Source: CAZOWW01 sp964583765
Lineage (GTDB): Bacteria; Actinomycetota; Actinomycetes; Actinomycetales; Kineosporiaceae
Assembly: GCA_964583765.1 (NCBI GenBank)
Contig: CAZOWW010000006.1
Coordinates: 22,561 to 86,560 of the forward strand
Length of the DNA: 64,000 bases
Reading direction: 5' to 3'
Shown here: piece after piece, positions 15,923 to 24,144 of the stretch
Layout of the letters: the number at the start of each line of letters is the position of its first letter
How positions within the stretch are numbered: the stretch's first letter is position 1
Program-made: the position numbers and the translations under genes
Notes under the pieces: generated by a model
Databases searched by the model: none
Told to the model about the DNA's origin: nothing
What the model saw: only the letters and a program-made list of their open reading frames with translations

Positions 15923-18436
15923 TCAGTCCGGCGTCGCATCCGCCAGGGTCGCTTCCAGGTAGGCGATTGCCCCCTGCCGGTCCAACGGTTGGTTACCGCG
16001 CCCGCACCGCGGCGACTGCACGCAACTGGGGCAGCCGTCCTGGCAGTCGCACTGTTCGATGACCTCCTTCGCGGCGCACAGCCACGTCGCGGCGGAGAGG
16101 AACCCCCGCTCGGCGAAGCCGGCGCCCCCGGGTTGCCCGTCGTGCACGAACACGGTCGGCAGGCCGGTGTCCGGGTGGGGGAACGACGAGGTGCCGTTCA
16201 CGTCCCAGCGGTCACAGGTGGCGACCAGCGGCAACATGCCCAGGACGGCATGTTCCACGGCGTGAGCCGCGGCAGTGAGGGAGTCCGGGGCGACACCGTG
16301 CACGGACAGCGACTCCGGCGGCACGGTCCACCAGGTGGCGGTGGTCCGCAGGGTGCGTGGCGGCAGATCCAGCGGCTCGTGCCCCATCACCCTGCCGGTG
16401 CCGGTGTCCCGGCGCAGGAAGGAGACCACGCGGGTGGTGACCTCGACGGTGCCCAGGCTCAACCGGACCGGGCCCCAGTCGTTGTGCAGCCGTTCCCGCA
16501 GGATCCGCACGTCCACGACGTCGCGGGCCTGGGTGCTCACGTGGTCATCGGTGATCTCGACCAGTGCCACGTGCTGGTCCAGATCCAGTTCCTGCACGAG
16601 GAAGTGGCTGCCCTGGTGCAGGTACACAGCTCCCGGGTGGACGACGTGGTCCGCGCGCGTGCCGTCCACGGTGCCGAAGAGACGCCCGGTGTCCGCCTCG
16701 ACGATCCGGGTGGGTTCCCCGCCGGTGCCGCGCAGGTCCGCGAGGTCGGTGGCCTTGGCCTGCTGGGTCCAGAACCATCCGGCCGGTCGGTGCCGCAACA
16801 CCCCCCGGCGGGTGAGGGTGCCCAACAGGTCCTCGGCGGTGGGGCCGAACAGCGACAGGTCGTCCAGCCGCAGGGGAAGCTCGGCCGCGGCCGCACACAG
16901 GTGTGGGGCGAGCACGTAGGGGTTGTCCGGGTCCAGCACGGTCGCCTCGGGTGGCTGCCCGAAGATCGCCTCGGGATGGTTGACGAGGTAGGTGTCCAAC
17001 GGATCGTCCCGGGCGATGAGCACTGCGAGGGCATCCGTGCCGCGGCGTCCGGCCCGTCCGGCCTGTTGCCACAGGGAACTCCGGCGGCCCGGCCATCCGC
17101 AGATGAGCACGGCATCCAGCCCGGTGACGTCCACGCCGAGCTCGAGCGCGTTGGTGCTGGCGAGTCCGAGGATCGCCCCTTCCCGGACCGCTTTCTCCAG
17201 GGCACGTCGGTCCTCGGGCAGATATCCACCCCGGTAGCTGGCGACCCGCTCGGCGAGTTCCGGGGTCGACTCCGCCAGGGCACGCCGGGCGGTGACCGCG
17301 ACGATCTCGGCGCCGCGTCGGGAGGGGACGAACGCGAGGGTCTGGGAGCCGCTCCGGACCAGGTCGGCGAGCAGTTCTGCGGTCTCGGTGAGCGCGGAAC
17401 GACGTGCGCCGTCACCTTCGCCCCCGGACGCGTTGGGCGGTTCTTCGGCTCGCTCCGGCCCGTCCACTCGCTCCGGCCCCTCGCCCGGTTCCGGCTCGTC
17501 GATCAGCTCGGGTCTGTCGGCCCGCTCCGGCCGGTCCGCGCGGGGACCCTCCCATGGCGGCCGCTGCGGCAACAGAGGAGGCTCCCAGAGCAGGAAGGAG
17601 GTGCGACCCCGCGGCGAGAAATCCTCCGCGACCACGGCGACGTCGAGTTCCGTCAATCGCCGGGCCGTGGACGCTGGCTCCGCCGTGGTCGCCGAGGCGA
17701 GGACGAACGTCGGCCGGCTCCCGTGGCTGTCGGCGATCCTGCGCAGTCGTCGGATCACCGCGGCGACATGCGATCCGAATACCCCGCGGTAGGCGTGGCA
17801 TTCGTCGATCACCACGAATCGCAACCCCCGCAGGAAACGACTCCACCGCACGTGACCGGGGAGGAGAACGTGATGGAGCATGTCGGGATTGGTGAGGAGC
17901 AGATTCGCGTGCTCGCGGATCCACCGGCGTTCCTCACCCGGTGTGTCACCGTCGAAGGTGGCCGCCCGCACCCCTGGAAGCGCGAGTCGGTCGATGCCCT
18001 GTGCCTGGTCCCCGGCAAGCGCCTTCGTGGGGGCGAGGTAGAGCGCGGTGGCCGGGTAGCGGGGGCCTTCACCCGGGCCTGGGAGCCGTCGAAGGCCCAG
18101 CGAGGCCGCAGCGCCCTGTCGCAAAGCTGTCAATACGGGCAGTTGATAGCCGAGGGACTTCCCGGAGGCCGTGCCGGTGGTGAGAATCACGTGTTGGCTG
18201 CGCCACGCGAGTTCGGCGGTCTCCGCCTGATGTGCCCACGGCAGGGGAATCCCCGCGCGGCGGAGCGCCGAGACCAGTTCCGTGTCCACCCATCCGGGCC
18301 ACGGCGCGGTGGTGCCGGGGCGGGCCGGGATCTCACGGACATGCCGGAGCCGGTCCTGCCGGTCCCGGGCCGTGAGCAGGGCGATCCCGTCGGCCGGTGG
18401 AGCGGTGGTCAGGTCGAGTTCCACCTTCGCAAGCAT
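15923..18436 (-). CDS. DECH-box helicase with DUF1998/four-cysteine domain (MrfA/YprA-like)
   Basis: An 837-residue superfamily 2 helicase. Motif I is TGTASGKSLGYQLP, motif II is IDECHAYRG, motif III is LASATTAEP and motif VI is WPGRRSSLWQQAGRAGRRG. The C-terminal accessory region ends with a cysteine cluster (CDCQDGCPSC and a further Cys) typical of the MrfA/YprA group. The Bacillus member of that group repairs mitomycin-type DNA damage with a nuclease partner. A charged Glu/Pro/Arg-rich insertion (about residues 298-340) separates the two RecA-like domains. In actinobacteria this helicase always sits next to the Tad genes without a known functional link. It is transcribed towards the TadE-like gene and diverges from bldG. 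Confidence 0.88.
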   Translation of the reverse strand: MLAKVELDLTTAPPADGIALLTARDRQDRLRHVREIPARPGTTAPWPGWVDTELVSALRRAGIPLPWAHQAETAELAWRSQHVILTTGTASGKSLGYQLPVLTALRQGAAASLGLRRLPGPGEGPRYPATALYLAPTKALAGDQAQGIDRLALPGVRAATFDGDTPGEERRWIREHANLLLTNPDMLHHVLLPGHVRWSRFLRGLRFVVIDECHAYRGVFGSHVAAVIRRLRRIADSHGSRPTFVLASATTAEPASTARRLTELDVAVVAEDFSPRGRTSFLLWEPPLLPQRPPWEGPRADRPERADRPELIDEPEPGEGPERVDGPERAEEPPNASGGEGDGARRSALTETAELLADLVRSGSQTLAFVPSRRGAEIVAVTARRALAESTPELAERVASYRGGYLPEDRRALEKAVREGAILGLASTNALELGVDVTGLDAVLICGWPGRRSSLWQQAGRAGRRGTDALAVLIARDDPLDTYLVNHPEAIFGQPPEATVLDPDNPYVLAPHLCAAAAELPLRLDDLSLFGPTAEDLLGTLTRRGVLRHRPAGWFWTQQAKATDLADLRGTGGEPTRIVEADTGRLFGTVDGTRADHVVHPGAVYLHQGSHFLVQELDLDQHVALVEITDDHVSTQARDVVDVRILRERLHNDWGPVRLSLGTVEVTTRVVSFLRRDTGTGRVMGHEPLDLPPRTLRTTATWWTVPPESLSVHGVAPDSLTAAAHAVEHAVLGMLPLVATCDRWDVNGTSSFPHPDTGLPTVFVHDGQPGGAGFAERGFLSAATWLCAAKEVIEQCDCQDGCPSCVQSPRCGRGNQPLDRQGAIAYLEATLADATPD

Positions 18437-18573
18437 GGCAGCGCGCGCCCCGGAATCCGGAAGGCTCGCGAGGCGGACGGCGTGGCTTGCCGAAACGGGT
18501 GGGTCGGACGGCAGAGGAGTGGTTGAATGCCGATTGGCCCGATGTGGTGTGAACCCTGGTTCTGGGAGGGGAC

Positions 18574-18939
18574 GTGGAGCTCACGGTGACCAGTCGCCAG
18601 GAAGGCGTCCGCACGGTCATCACCGTCAACGGTGAGATCGACGTCTACACTGCGCCCAGCCTGCGAGAACGCTTCAACGAGCTCGTGGCCGGAGGCAACT
18701 ACGACCTCGTCGTGGACATGGCGGGCGTCGAGTTCCTCGACTCCACCGGGTTGGGTGTCCTGGTGGGAGGGCTGAAGCGGGTCCGGTCCCACGAGGGCAC
18801 GCTCCGGCTCGTCTGTGCCCAGGAGAAGATCCTGAAGGTCTTCCGGATCACCGGTCTGACGAAGGTCTTCCCCATCTACGCCACGCTCGAGGATGCGCTG
18901 GCCGACCGGTCGGTGATCTCGGACGACACCGGGATCTAG
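18574..18939 (+). CDS. bldG: BldG-like anti-sigma factor antagonist (STAS domain)
   Basis: A 121-residue STAS protein. The signature VEFLDSTGLGVLVGGLKRV contains Ser57, matching the phosphorylated serine of Streptomyces BldG. The gene order helicase, bldG, anti-sigma kinase, hppA is the same as in Streptomyces coelicolor. Unphosphorylated BldG binds its anti-sigma partner and frees a sigma factor for development and stress responses. The GTG start at 18574 is preceded by GGGAGGGGA. The gene diverges from the helicase, so its promoter must lie in 18437-18573. The anti-sigma gene follows 17 bases later. Confidence 0.92.
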   Translation: MELTVTSRQEGVRTVITVNGEIDVYTAPSLRERFNELVAGGNYDLVVDMAGVEFLDSTGLGVLVGGLKRVRSHEGTLRLVCAQEKILKVFRITGLTKVFPIYATLEDALADRSVISDDTGI

Positions 18940-18956
18940 AGCCGGAACCCGGGTGA

Positions 18957-19337
18957 GTGGGAGGCATGGGGATCGTCGCGTTGCGCTTCCGGCCTGCGCC
19001 GGAGCACGTGCGGACTGCTCGCCTGGTCGCGGTCGCGGTCGCCCGGCGTGCCGGTCTGGACGAGGAACGCCTCGATGAGGTGAGGTTGGCGGTCGGGGAG
19101 GTATGTGCCCGGGCCGTGCGACGGTGCGAGGCCTCCGGAGTCACCAGCGGAGTGCTGGTGGAGCTGGACGACGGGCAACCCTGCCTCCGTGTGCAGGTGA
19201 CCGACCATGCGGCCGGGAGGTTGGAAGACGAGGAACCGGTGGCGCTCGCGCTCGTGCGAGGCCTGGCCGACGACGTCGTGGTGGTGGACGGCCCTGGCGG
19301 ACAGGGTGGCGTGCTGCGGATGAGCTGGGCTCGCTGA
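18957..19337 (+). CDS. anti-sigma factor/serine kinase-like ATP-binding protein (BldG partner)
   Basis: A protein of about 126 residues with a GHKL/HATPase fold of the anti-sigma type: FRPAPEHVRTARLVAVAVARRAG, DEVRLAVGEVCARAV (N-box region) and LALVRGLADDVVV. It corresponds to SCO3548, which binds BldG. The classical N-box Asn is replaced (EVCARAV), so kinase activity may be weak or absent. ATG at 18966, three codons in, is an alternative start, but GGAGG lies almost on top of it. Co-transcription with bldG is likely. Confidence 0.82.
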   Translation: MGGMGIVALRFRPAPEHVRTARLVAVAVARRAGLDEERLDEVRLAVGEVCARAVRRCEASGVTSGVLVELDDGQPCLRVQVTDHAAGRLEDEEPVALALVRGLADDVVVVDGPGGQGGVLRMSWAR

Positions 19338-19349
19338 CCCGAGGTGCTG

Positions 19350-19374
19350 CCCGGGCATGCGCGCCCTGCCCGGG
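19350..19374 (+). terminator. hairpin after the anti-sigma gene
   Basis: CCCGGGCA (19350) and TGCCCGGG (19367) can form an 8-bp GC-rich stem with a nine-base loop, 13 bases after the anti-sigma stop. There is no T-run, so this is only a possible terminator separating the bldG operon from hppA. Confidence 0.35.
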
Positions 19375-19539
19375 AGTCCGGGGTGGCGTGGGGCATGGGA
19401 CGGCGTCCCCGTAGACTCCGCCGCATCCGGTCCCCCGGCTGCTGAGCCAGCCGCACGGTGAACCACCGCAAGCCCGTGTTGCCAACGTGCGGCAGGTGGC
19501 CGGTGGCTTCGGCCATTCAGATCGTGTCGAGGAGGACGG

Positions 19540-21969
19540 ATGAACGGCAGTTTCGTTGCCGACGCAGCGAGCACCGGGGGGGTGACCCTCGCCGGAAAGA
19601 ACTTGACGCTCGTCATCATTGTCGCGGCCATCGCTGCAGCTGCCCTCGTGGTGGCAGTCATCCTGCGCAAGCAGGTGCTGGCTGCCGACGAGGGCACCGA
19701 GAAGATGCAGGAGATCGCGCACGCGGTTCAAGAAGGTGCGGCTGCCTACCTCAAGCGGCAGTTCACGACCCTGTCCGGGTTCGCGGTCGTCGTTTTCGGG
19801 CTGCTGTTCCTGCTGCCCGCGGACACCTGGCAGATCCGGGTCGGGCGGAGCGGCTTCTTCGTCGTCGGCGCCCTGTTCTCCGCCGCGATCGGCTACCTGG
19901 GCATGAACCTGGCTGTCAAGGCGAACGTCCGGGTCGCCTCGGCCGCTCGCCGCGAGGACGGCCGCATGGTCGGTATGCGCATCGCCTTCCGCACCGGTGG
20001 TGTGGTCGGCATGTCCACGGTGGGCCTCGGCCTGCTGGGCGCCTCGATCGTGGTCATCTCCTTCAAGGGTGACGCCCCGGTCGTGCTGGAGGGCTTCGGT
20101 TTCGGTGCGGCCCTGCTCGCCATGTTCATGAGGGTCGGCGGTGGCATCTTCACCAAGGCCGCGGACGTGGGCGCGGACCTGGTCGGCAAGGTCGAGAAGA
20201 ACATCCCCGAGGACGACCCGCGCAACGCGGCGACGATCGCCGACAACGTGGGTGACAACGTCGGTGACTGCGCCGGTATGGCGGCCGACCTGTTCGAGTC
20301 CTACGCGGTGACCTTGGTCGCGGCCCTGATCCTGGGCAAGACTGCCTTCGGCAACGCCGGCCTCGTCTTCCCGCTGCTGATCCCGGCCGTCGGTGCGATC
20401 ACCGCCGTGCTGGGCATCTTCACCACCCGGGCCCGCGCCGGCGAGAACGGCCTGCGGGCGATCAACCGGGGCTTCTTCATCTCGGCCGGGATCGCGGCCG
20501 TGCTGTCCCTGGCCACGGCCTGGTTCTACCTGCCGGACTCGTTCTCGAAGCTGACCGGTGCCGAGGGTGAGATCCTCACGCTCGCCGGCAACCCGCGGTG
20601 GACGGCCTTCTTCGCGGTGGCCTTCGGCATCGTGCTCGCGGCGGTCATCCTCTGGCTGACCGGCTACTTCACGGGCACCGAGCACAAGCCCACCAAGGAC
20701 GTCGCCGCCACCTCGCGCACCGGCGCGGCCACGGTCGTCCTGTCCGGCATCGGTGTCGGCCTTGAGTCCGCCGTGTACACCGCGGTGATCATCGCCGGCG
20801 TGGTCTACGGCACCTACGTGCTGGGCGGCCCGTCGTCGTCGCTGTCGCTGTTCTTCGTGGCGCTGGCCGGCTGCGGTCTGCTCACCACGGTCGGCGTGAT
20901 CGTGGCCATGGACACCTTCGGCCCGGTCAGCGACAACGCCCAGGGCATCGCTGAGATGTCCGGTGACGTGGACGGCGAGGGCGCACAGATCCTCACCGAG
21001 CTGGACGCGGTGGGCAACACCACCAAGGCCATCACCAAGGGCATCGCGATCGCCACGGCCGTGCTCGCCGCCACGGCGCTGTTCGGCTCGTACTCCGAGG
21101 CCGTGCAGACCGCCTACGCCAAGGCCCTCGCGGGTATGGGCGCGGACTTCAAGCCTTCGACGTCCGATCTCAAGTCGTTCGTGACCACCATCGTCACCCC
21201 GAACACCCTCGTCGGCCTGATCCTGGGTGCGGCGGTCGTGTTCATGTTCTCCGGTCTGGCGATCAACGCCGTCACCCGGGCCGCCGGCGCCATCGTCTTC
21301 GAGGTGCGTCGCCAGTTCCGTGAGATCCCCGGCATCTGGGACGGTTCGGAGAAGCCCGAGTACGCCAAGGTCGTGGACATCTGCACGCGTGACTCGCTGC
21401 GTGAGCTGGCCACACCCGGTCTCATGGCGGGTCTGGCCCCGATCGTGGTCGGGTTCGGCCTCGGCATCGGTGCCCTGGCCGGGTTCCTGGCCGGCGCGAT
21501 CGGCACCGGCGTCATGATGGCGGTGTTCCTGGCCAACGCAGGTGGGGCCTGGGACAACGCCAAGAAGCTGGTCGAGGACGGCGCCCACGGTGGCAAGAAC
21601 TCTCCGGCGCACGCCGCGACCATCATCGGTGACACCGTGGGTGACCCCTTCAAGGACACCGCGGGCCCGGCCATCAACCCCCTGATCAAGGTCATGAACC
21701 TGGTCGCGGTGCTGATCGCTCCGGCGGTCGTCAAGTACTCCTTCGGCCACGACTCGAGCTCGCCGATCCGTTACGGCATCGCCGCGGTTGCTGCCATCGG
21801 CATCGTGACGGTCGTCGCCCTGTCGAAGGGTCGGCCGATCTCGTTCGAGGGCAGCGACGAGGAGAGCGAGGATGCCCCGGCGGAGTCCGACGAGGGCGAG
21901 CTCGTTGCGGTGGGTACCCCGGCCGAGTCGGCCACGGGTGCCGCCGAGGGGACTCCCGCGGCTGACTGA
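19540..21969 (+). CDS. hppA: K+-independent membrane-bound proton-translocating pyrophosphatase
   Basis: An integral membrane enzyme that hydrolyses pyrophosphate and pumps H+ out of the cytoplasm, recycling PPi from biosynthesis. The 809-residue protein has about 16 helices and the invariant substrate motif DVGADLVGKVEKN, followed by DDPRNAATIADNVGDNVGD. It also has GNTTKAITKG and, near the end, GDTVGDPFKDTAGPAINPLIK. The Lys in GNTTKAI and the Thr three positions later are the marks of the K+-independent class. A non-conserved acidic tail (DEESEDAPAESDEGE) follows the last helix. GGAGGAC upstream of ATG 19540 supports the start. It lies next to bldG in many actinobacteria and is closed by a strong terminator. 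Confidence 0.96.
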   Translation: MNGSFVADAASTGGVTLAGKNLTLVIIVAAIAAAALVVAVILRKQVLAADEGTEKMQEIAHAVQEGAAAYLKRQFTTLSGFAVVVFGLLFLLPADTWQIRVGRSGFFVVGALFSAAIGYLGMNLAVKANVRVASAARREDGRMVGMRIAFRTGGVVGMSTVGLGLLGASIVVISFKGDAPVVLEGFGFGAALLAMFMRVGGGIFTKAADVGADLVGKVEKNIPEDDPRNAATIADNVGDNVGDCAGMAADLFESYAVTLVAALILGKTAFGNAGLVFPLLIPAVGAITAVLGIFTTRARAGENGLRAINRGFFISAGIAAVLSLATAWFYLPDSFSKLTGAEGEILTLAGNPRWTAFFAVAFGIVLAAVILWLTGYFTGTEHKPTKDVAATSRTGAATVVLSGIGVGLESAVYTAVIIAGVVYGTYVLGGPSSSLSLFFVALAGCGLLTTVGVIVAMDTFGPVSDNAQGIAEMSGDVDGEGAQILTELDAVGNTTKAITKGIAIATAVLAATALFGSYSEAVQTAYAKALAGMGADFKPSTSDLKSFVTTIVTPNTLVGLILGAAVVFMFSGLAINAVTRAAGAIVFEVRRQFREIPGIWDGSEKPEYAKVVDICTRDSLRELATPGLMAGLAPIVVGFGLGIGALAGFLAGAIGTGVMMAVFLANAGGAWDNAKKLVEDGAHGGKNSPAHAATIIGDTVGDPFKDTAGPAINPLIKVMNLVAVLIAPAVVKYSFGHDSSSPIRYGIAAVAAIGIVTVVALSKGRPISFEGSDEESEDAPAESDEGELVAVGTPAESATGAAEGTPAAD

Positions 21970-22046
21970 ACACCTTCCGCTCAGGCATCGAATGATCCTT
22001 CCGATGCCTTCCGGTGAGATCACCTGACCTCACCGGTGTGGACAGC

Positions 22047-22084
22047 GACCGGGCCCGGACACCACGCGGTGTCCGGGCCCGGTC
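22047..22084 (+). terminator. strong hairpin terminator of hppA
   Basis: A perfect 17-bp stem, GACCGGGCCCGGACACC with its complement, has a four-base ACGC loop about 80 bases after the hppA stop. It is followed by a short CTCGTCTC stretch rather than a T-run, as is usual in this clade. It also faces the convergent cvn operon. Confidence 0.8.
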
Positions 22085-22758
22085 TCGTCTCCGCCGGGCC
22101 GCGCGGCGGTCGGCCCTGTGCAGCTGGGCCCGACAGGCCCGTCGGGCCCGATGAGGCCGACGAGGAGCGGCCCACGGCCCCCTGGCGGCCTCGTGGCGCG
22201 GGATTGGCCCTCCGGCCGATGGGCCCCCTCCCGGGCGCACAGGGGCCCTCCTGGCCCGTCAGGACGCGAGCTGGCTACCGTCGGTGAACGCGAGGAACCG
22301 CTCCGCGCAGACAGACCCCGGCGTCTCACCGCCCTGGCGGCTCACCTGCCCGCGGAGGCACCTGCCCTGGGATCGCTCACCGACCGAGGTACCCACACGC
22401 GGAGACATCCACTACGGAGGGACCCGCCGACGGAGGCACCTGCACCCGGAGGCGTCCGCCCAGGAAATCCCTCGCCCACGCAAGCACCCACACGCGGAGA
22501 CATCCGCTACGGAGGGACCCGCCGACGACGGAGTCCGCACGGGGAGGCAAACGTGGGGAGCCGGGCCACGGGGTGCTCCGTGGCCCGGCCCCACAGGTGT
22601 GCCGAGCGGTACTGGGTATGCACGAGCAGTACTCGGTGTGCCGAGCGGTAGCTGTGCGGTGGTTCATGGACGGAGGTGCGAACTACCCAGGTGTCGGGCC
22701 GCCTCCTGCGACCTTCCCACCTGGCGAGAGCGGCGTCCAGAGCGCCGGGCCGGAGTGC
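22085..22758. other. intergenic region with direct repeats between hppA and cvnD
   Basis: About 670 bases between convergent genes. No protein is recognisable. It contains the 42-base direct repeat listed separately and a second pair based on GTGTGCCGAGCGGTA (near 22598 and 22637). Confidence 0.45.
22391..22527. repeat. 42-bp direct repeat, two copies 95 bp apart
   Basis: Copies at 22391-22432 and 22486-22527 differ at one base (core GCGGAGACATCC, then CTACGGAGGGACCCGCCGACG). The intervening DNA holds degenerate GGAGGC-type variants, so this may be a decayed tandem array. Function is unknown. Confidence 0.7.
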
Positions 22759-23334
22759 TCAGACGCGGGCCCAGGTGCGCAGCGCGTGCTCGACGAGCGA
22801 GATCAGCGTCTGCTTGGCGGAACTGCGTTCCCGGGCGTCGCAGACGAGCACCGGGACCTCCCCACCGAGCTGGAGCGCCTCGCGGACCTCCTCGGGGCGG
22901 TGGCGCAGCAGTCCGTCGAAGGCGTTGATCGCCACGATGAACGGCAGGTTGCGTGCCTCGAAGAAGTCGATCGGGCCGAAGGAGTCCTCCAGCCTCCGGG
23001 TGTCCACCAGGACCACTGCCCCGATGGCACCGCGGACGAGGTCGTCCCACATGAACCAGAACCTGTTCTGCCCGGGGGAACCGAACAGGTACAGCACCAG
23101 TTCCTGGTCGATGGAGATGCGTCCGAAGTCCATGGCGACCGTCGTCGTCGTCTTGGAGGGAGTGGCCGACAGGTCGTCCACCCCCACGCTGGCTTGGGTC
23201 ATCACCGCCTCGGTACGAAGCGGGACGATCTCGGAGACCGCGCCGACGAACGTGGTCTTGCCTGCCCCGAACCCGCCCGAGATGACGATCTTCGTCGAGC
23301 GGGTGGGCCGGCTCTCAGAGCCGTTGGAGACCAC
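22759..23334 (-). CDS. cvnD: conservon GTPase-like protein CvnD
   Basis: A 191-residue small GTPase-like protein, last gene of the conservon operon. It has a P-loop ISGGFGAGKTT, the switch region SKTTTTVAMDFGRI, GSPGQNRFWFMWDDL and the base-recognition region FIVAINAFDG (the usual NKxD is reduced to NAFD). Such proteins act with the roadblock and DUF742 partners at the membrane kinase, in a complex loosely resembling eukaryotic G-protein coupling. It overlaps cvnC by 20 bases. Confidence 0.9.
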   Translation of the reverse strand: MVSNGSESRPTRSTKIVISGGFGAGKTTFVGAVSEIVPLRTEAVMTQASVGVDDLSATPSKTTTTVAMDFGRISIDQELVLYLFGSPGQNRFWFMWDDLVRGAIGAVVLVDTRRLEDSFGPIDFFEARNLPFIVAINAFDGLLRHRPEEVREALQLGGEVPVLVCDARERSSAKQTLISLVEHALRTWARV

Positions 23335-23740
23335 TGAGCACCCTCCTCAGGAACATCGGGTCGCGCTCGTCACCCATGGTGCCCGAGGTGCTGAGCACCT
23401 CGACCAACCCGAGCTCGACCATGTCAGCGATGATCACTCGAGCCACGCCGATCGGCGTTGCAAGTTGTGCGGCGATCTCGGCGACCGAGACCGTTCCCTG
23501 GCATAAGCCGATCACATTGATGTGCTCCGGTGAGAGCGCGGGTGACCCCATCAACGACATGCCCTGGACGGTCGCGACCACCAATGCTTCCAGTTCGAAG
23601 TCACGGACCGGTCGGGTACGGCCACCGGTACGAGCGTATGGGCGAACCAGTGACGCTCTCGGCTCACCGTCCTCGGGTGGCGGAGGGTCGTCGATCATCG
23701 GGTTCGCCGGCAGTGAGAGTGTCACCGTCCTGTGGACCAC
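23315..23740 (-). CDS. cvnC: conservon DUF742 protein CvnC
   Basis: A 141-residue DUF742 protein with SLVRPYARTGGRTRP, LSPEHINVIGLC and a winged-helix-like segment (TVSVAEIAAQLATPIGVARVIIADM) before the conserved LxRVLSGLQRL end. It is the third component of the conservon and overlaps both neighbours. The helix-turn-helix look suggests regulation or protein interaction; its biochemical role is not settled. In-frame alternative start M15 (MIDDPPPPED) matches many homologues better than the listed ATG. Confidence 0.88.
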   Translation of the reverse strand: MVHRTVTLSLPANPMIDDPPPPEDGEPRASLVRPYARTGGRTRPVRDFELEALVVATVQGMSLMGSPALSPEHINVIGLCQGTVSVAEIAAQLATPIGVARVIIADMVELGLVEVLSTSGTMGDERDPMFLRRVLSGLQRL

Positions 23741-24144
23741 TCAGACGAGCCAGGCTGGCGTATGCCGGGCGACAGGTGCTCGCCCACACGGTCCACGAGC
23801 ATCGTCATCTCGTAGCCGACCAGGCCGATGTCCGAGGTGGGTGCTGCCAGGACGGCCAACCAGGAGCCGTCCGAGATCGCCATGAGGAGCAGGAAGCCGC
23901 CCTGCATCTCCACCACGGTCTGGACGACGGCGCCTGCCGAGAAGCAGAGCGCGGCGCCGTTGGTGAGACTGCCGAGGCCGGAGGCCACGGCAGACAGCTG
24001 GTCCGCACGGTCCCGGGGAAGTCCCGCGGACGCTGCGATGAGCAGGCCGTCAGCGGAGACCACGGCGGCATGGGCGACGCCCGCGACCCGCTGTGCGAAG
24101 CCGTCGACGAGCCATGCGATGTCGGTGCCGGTACCCGCACTCAC
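23722..24144 (-). CDS. cvnB: conservon roadblock/LC7 protein CvnB
   Basis: A 140-residue roadblock/LC7 domain protein: DIAWLVDGFAQRVAGVAHAAVVSADGLLIAASAGL, then LSAVASGLGSLTNGAA and a beta strand pair ending in IGLVGYEMTMLVDRVG. Bacterial roadblock proteins bind and regulate the partner small GTPase (here cvnD). The start overlaps the kinase stop by four bases and the end overlaps cvnC, so the four genes form one translational unit. Confidence 0.9.
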   Translation of the reverse strand: MSAGTGTDIAWLVDGFAQRVAGVAHAAVVSADGLLIAASAGLPRDRADQLSAVASGLGSLTNGAALCFSAGAVVQTVVEMQGGFLLLMAISDGSWLAVLAAPTSDIGLVGYEMTMLVDRVGEHLSPGIRQPGSSEWSTGR

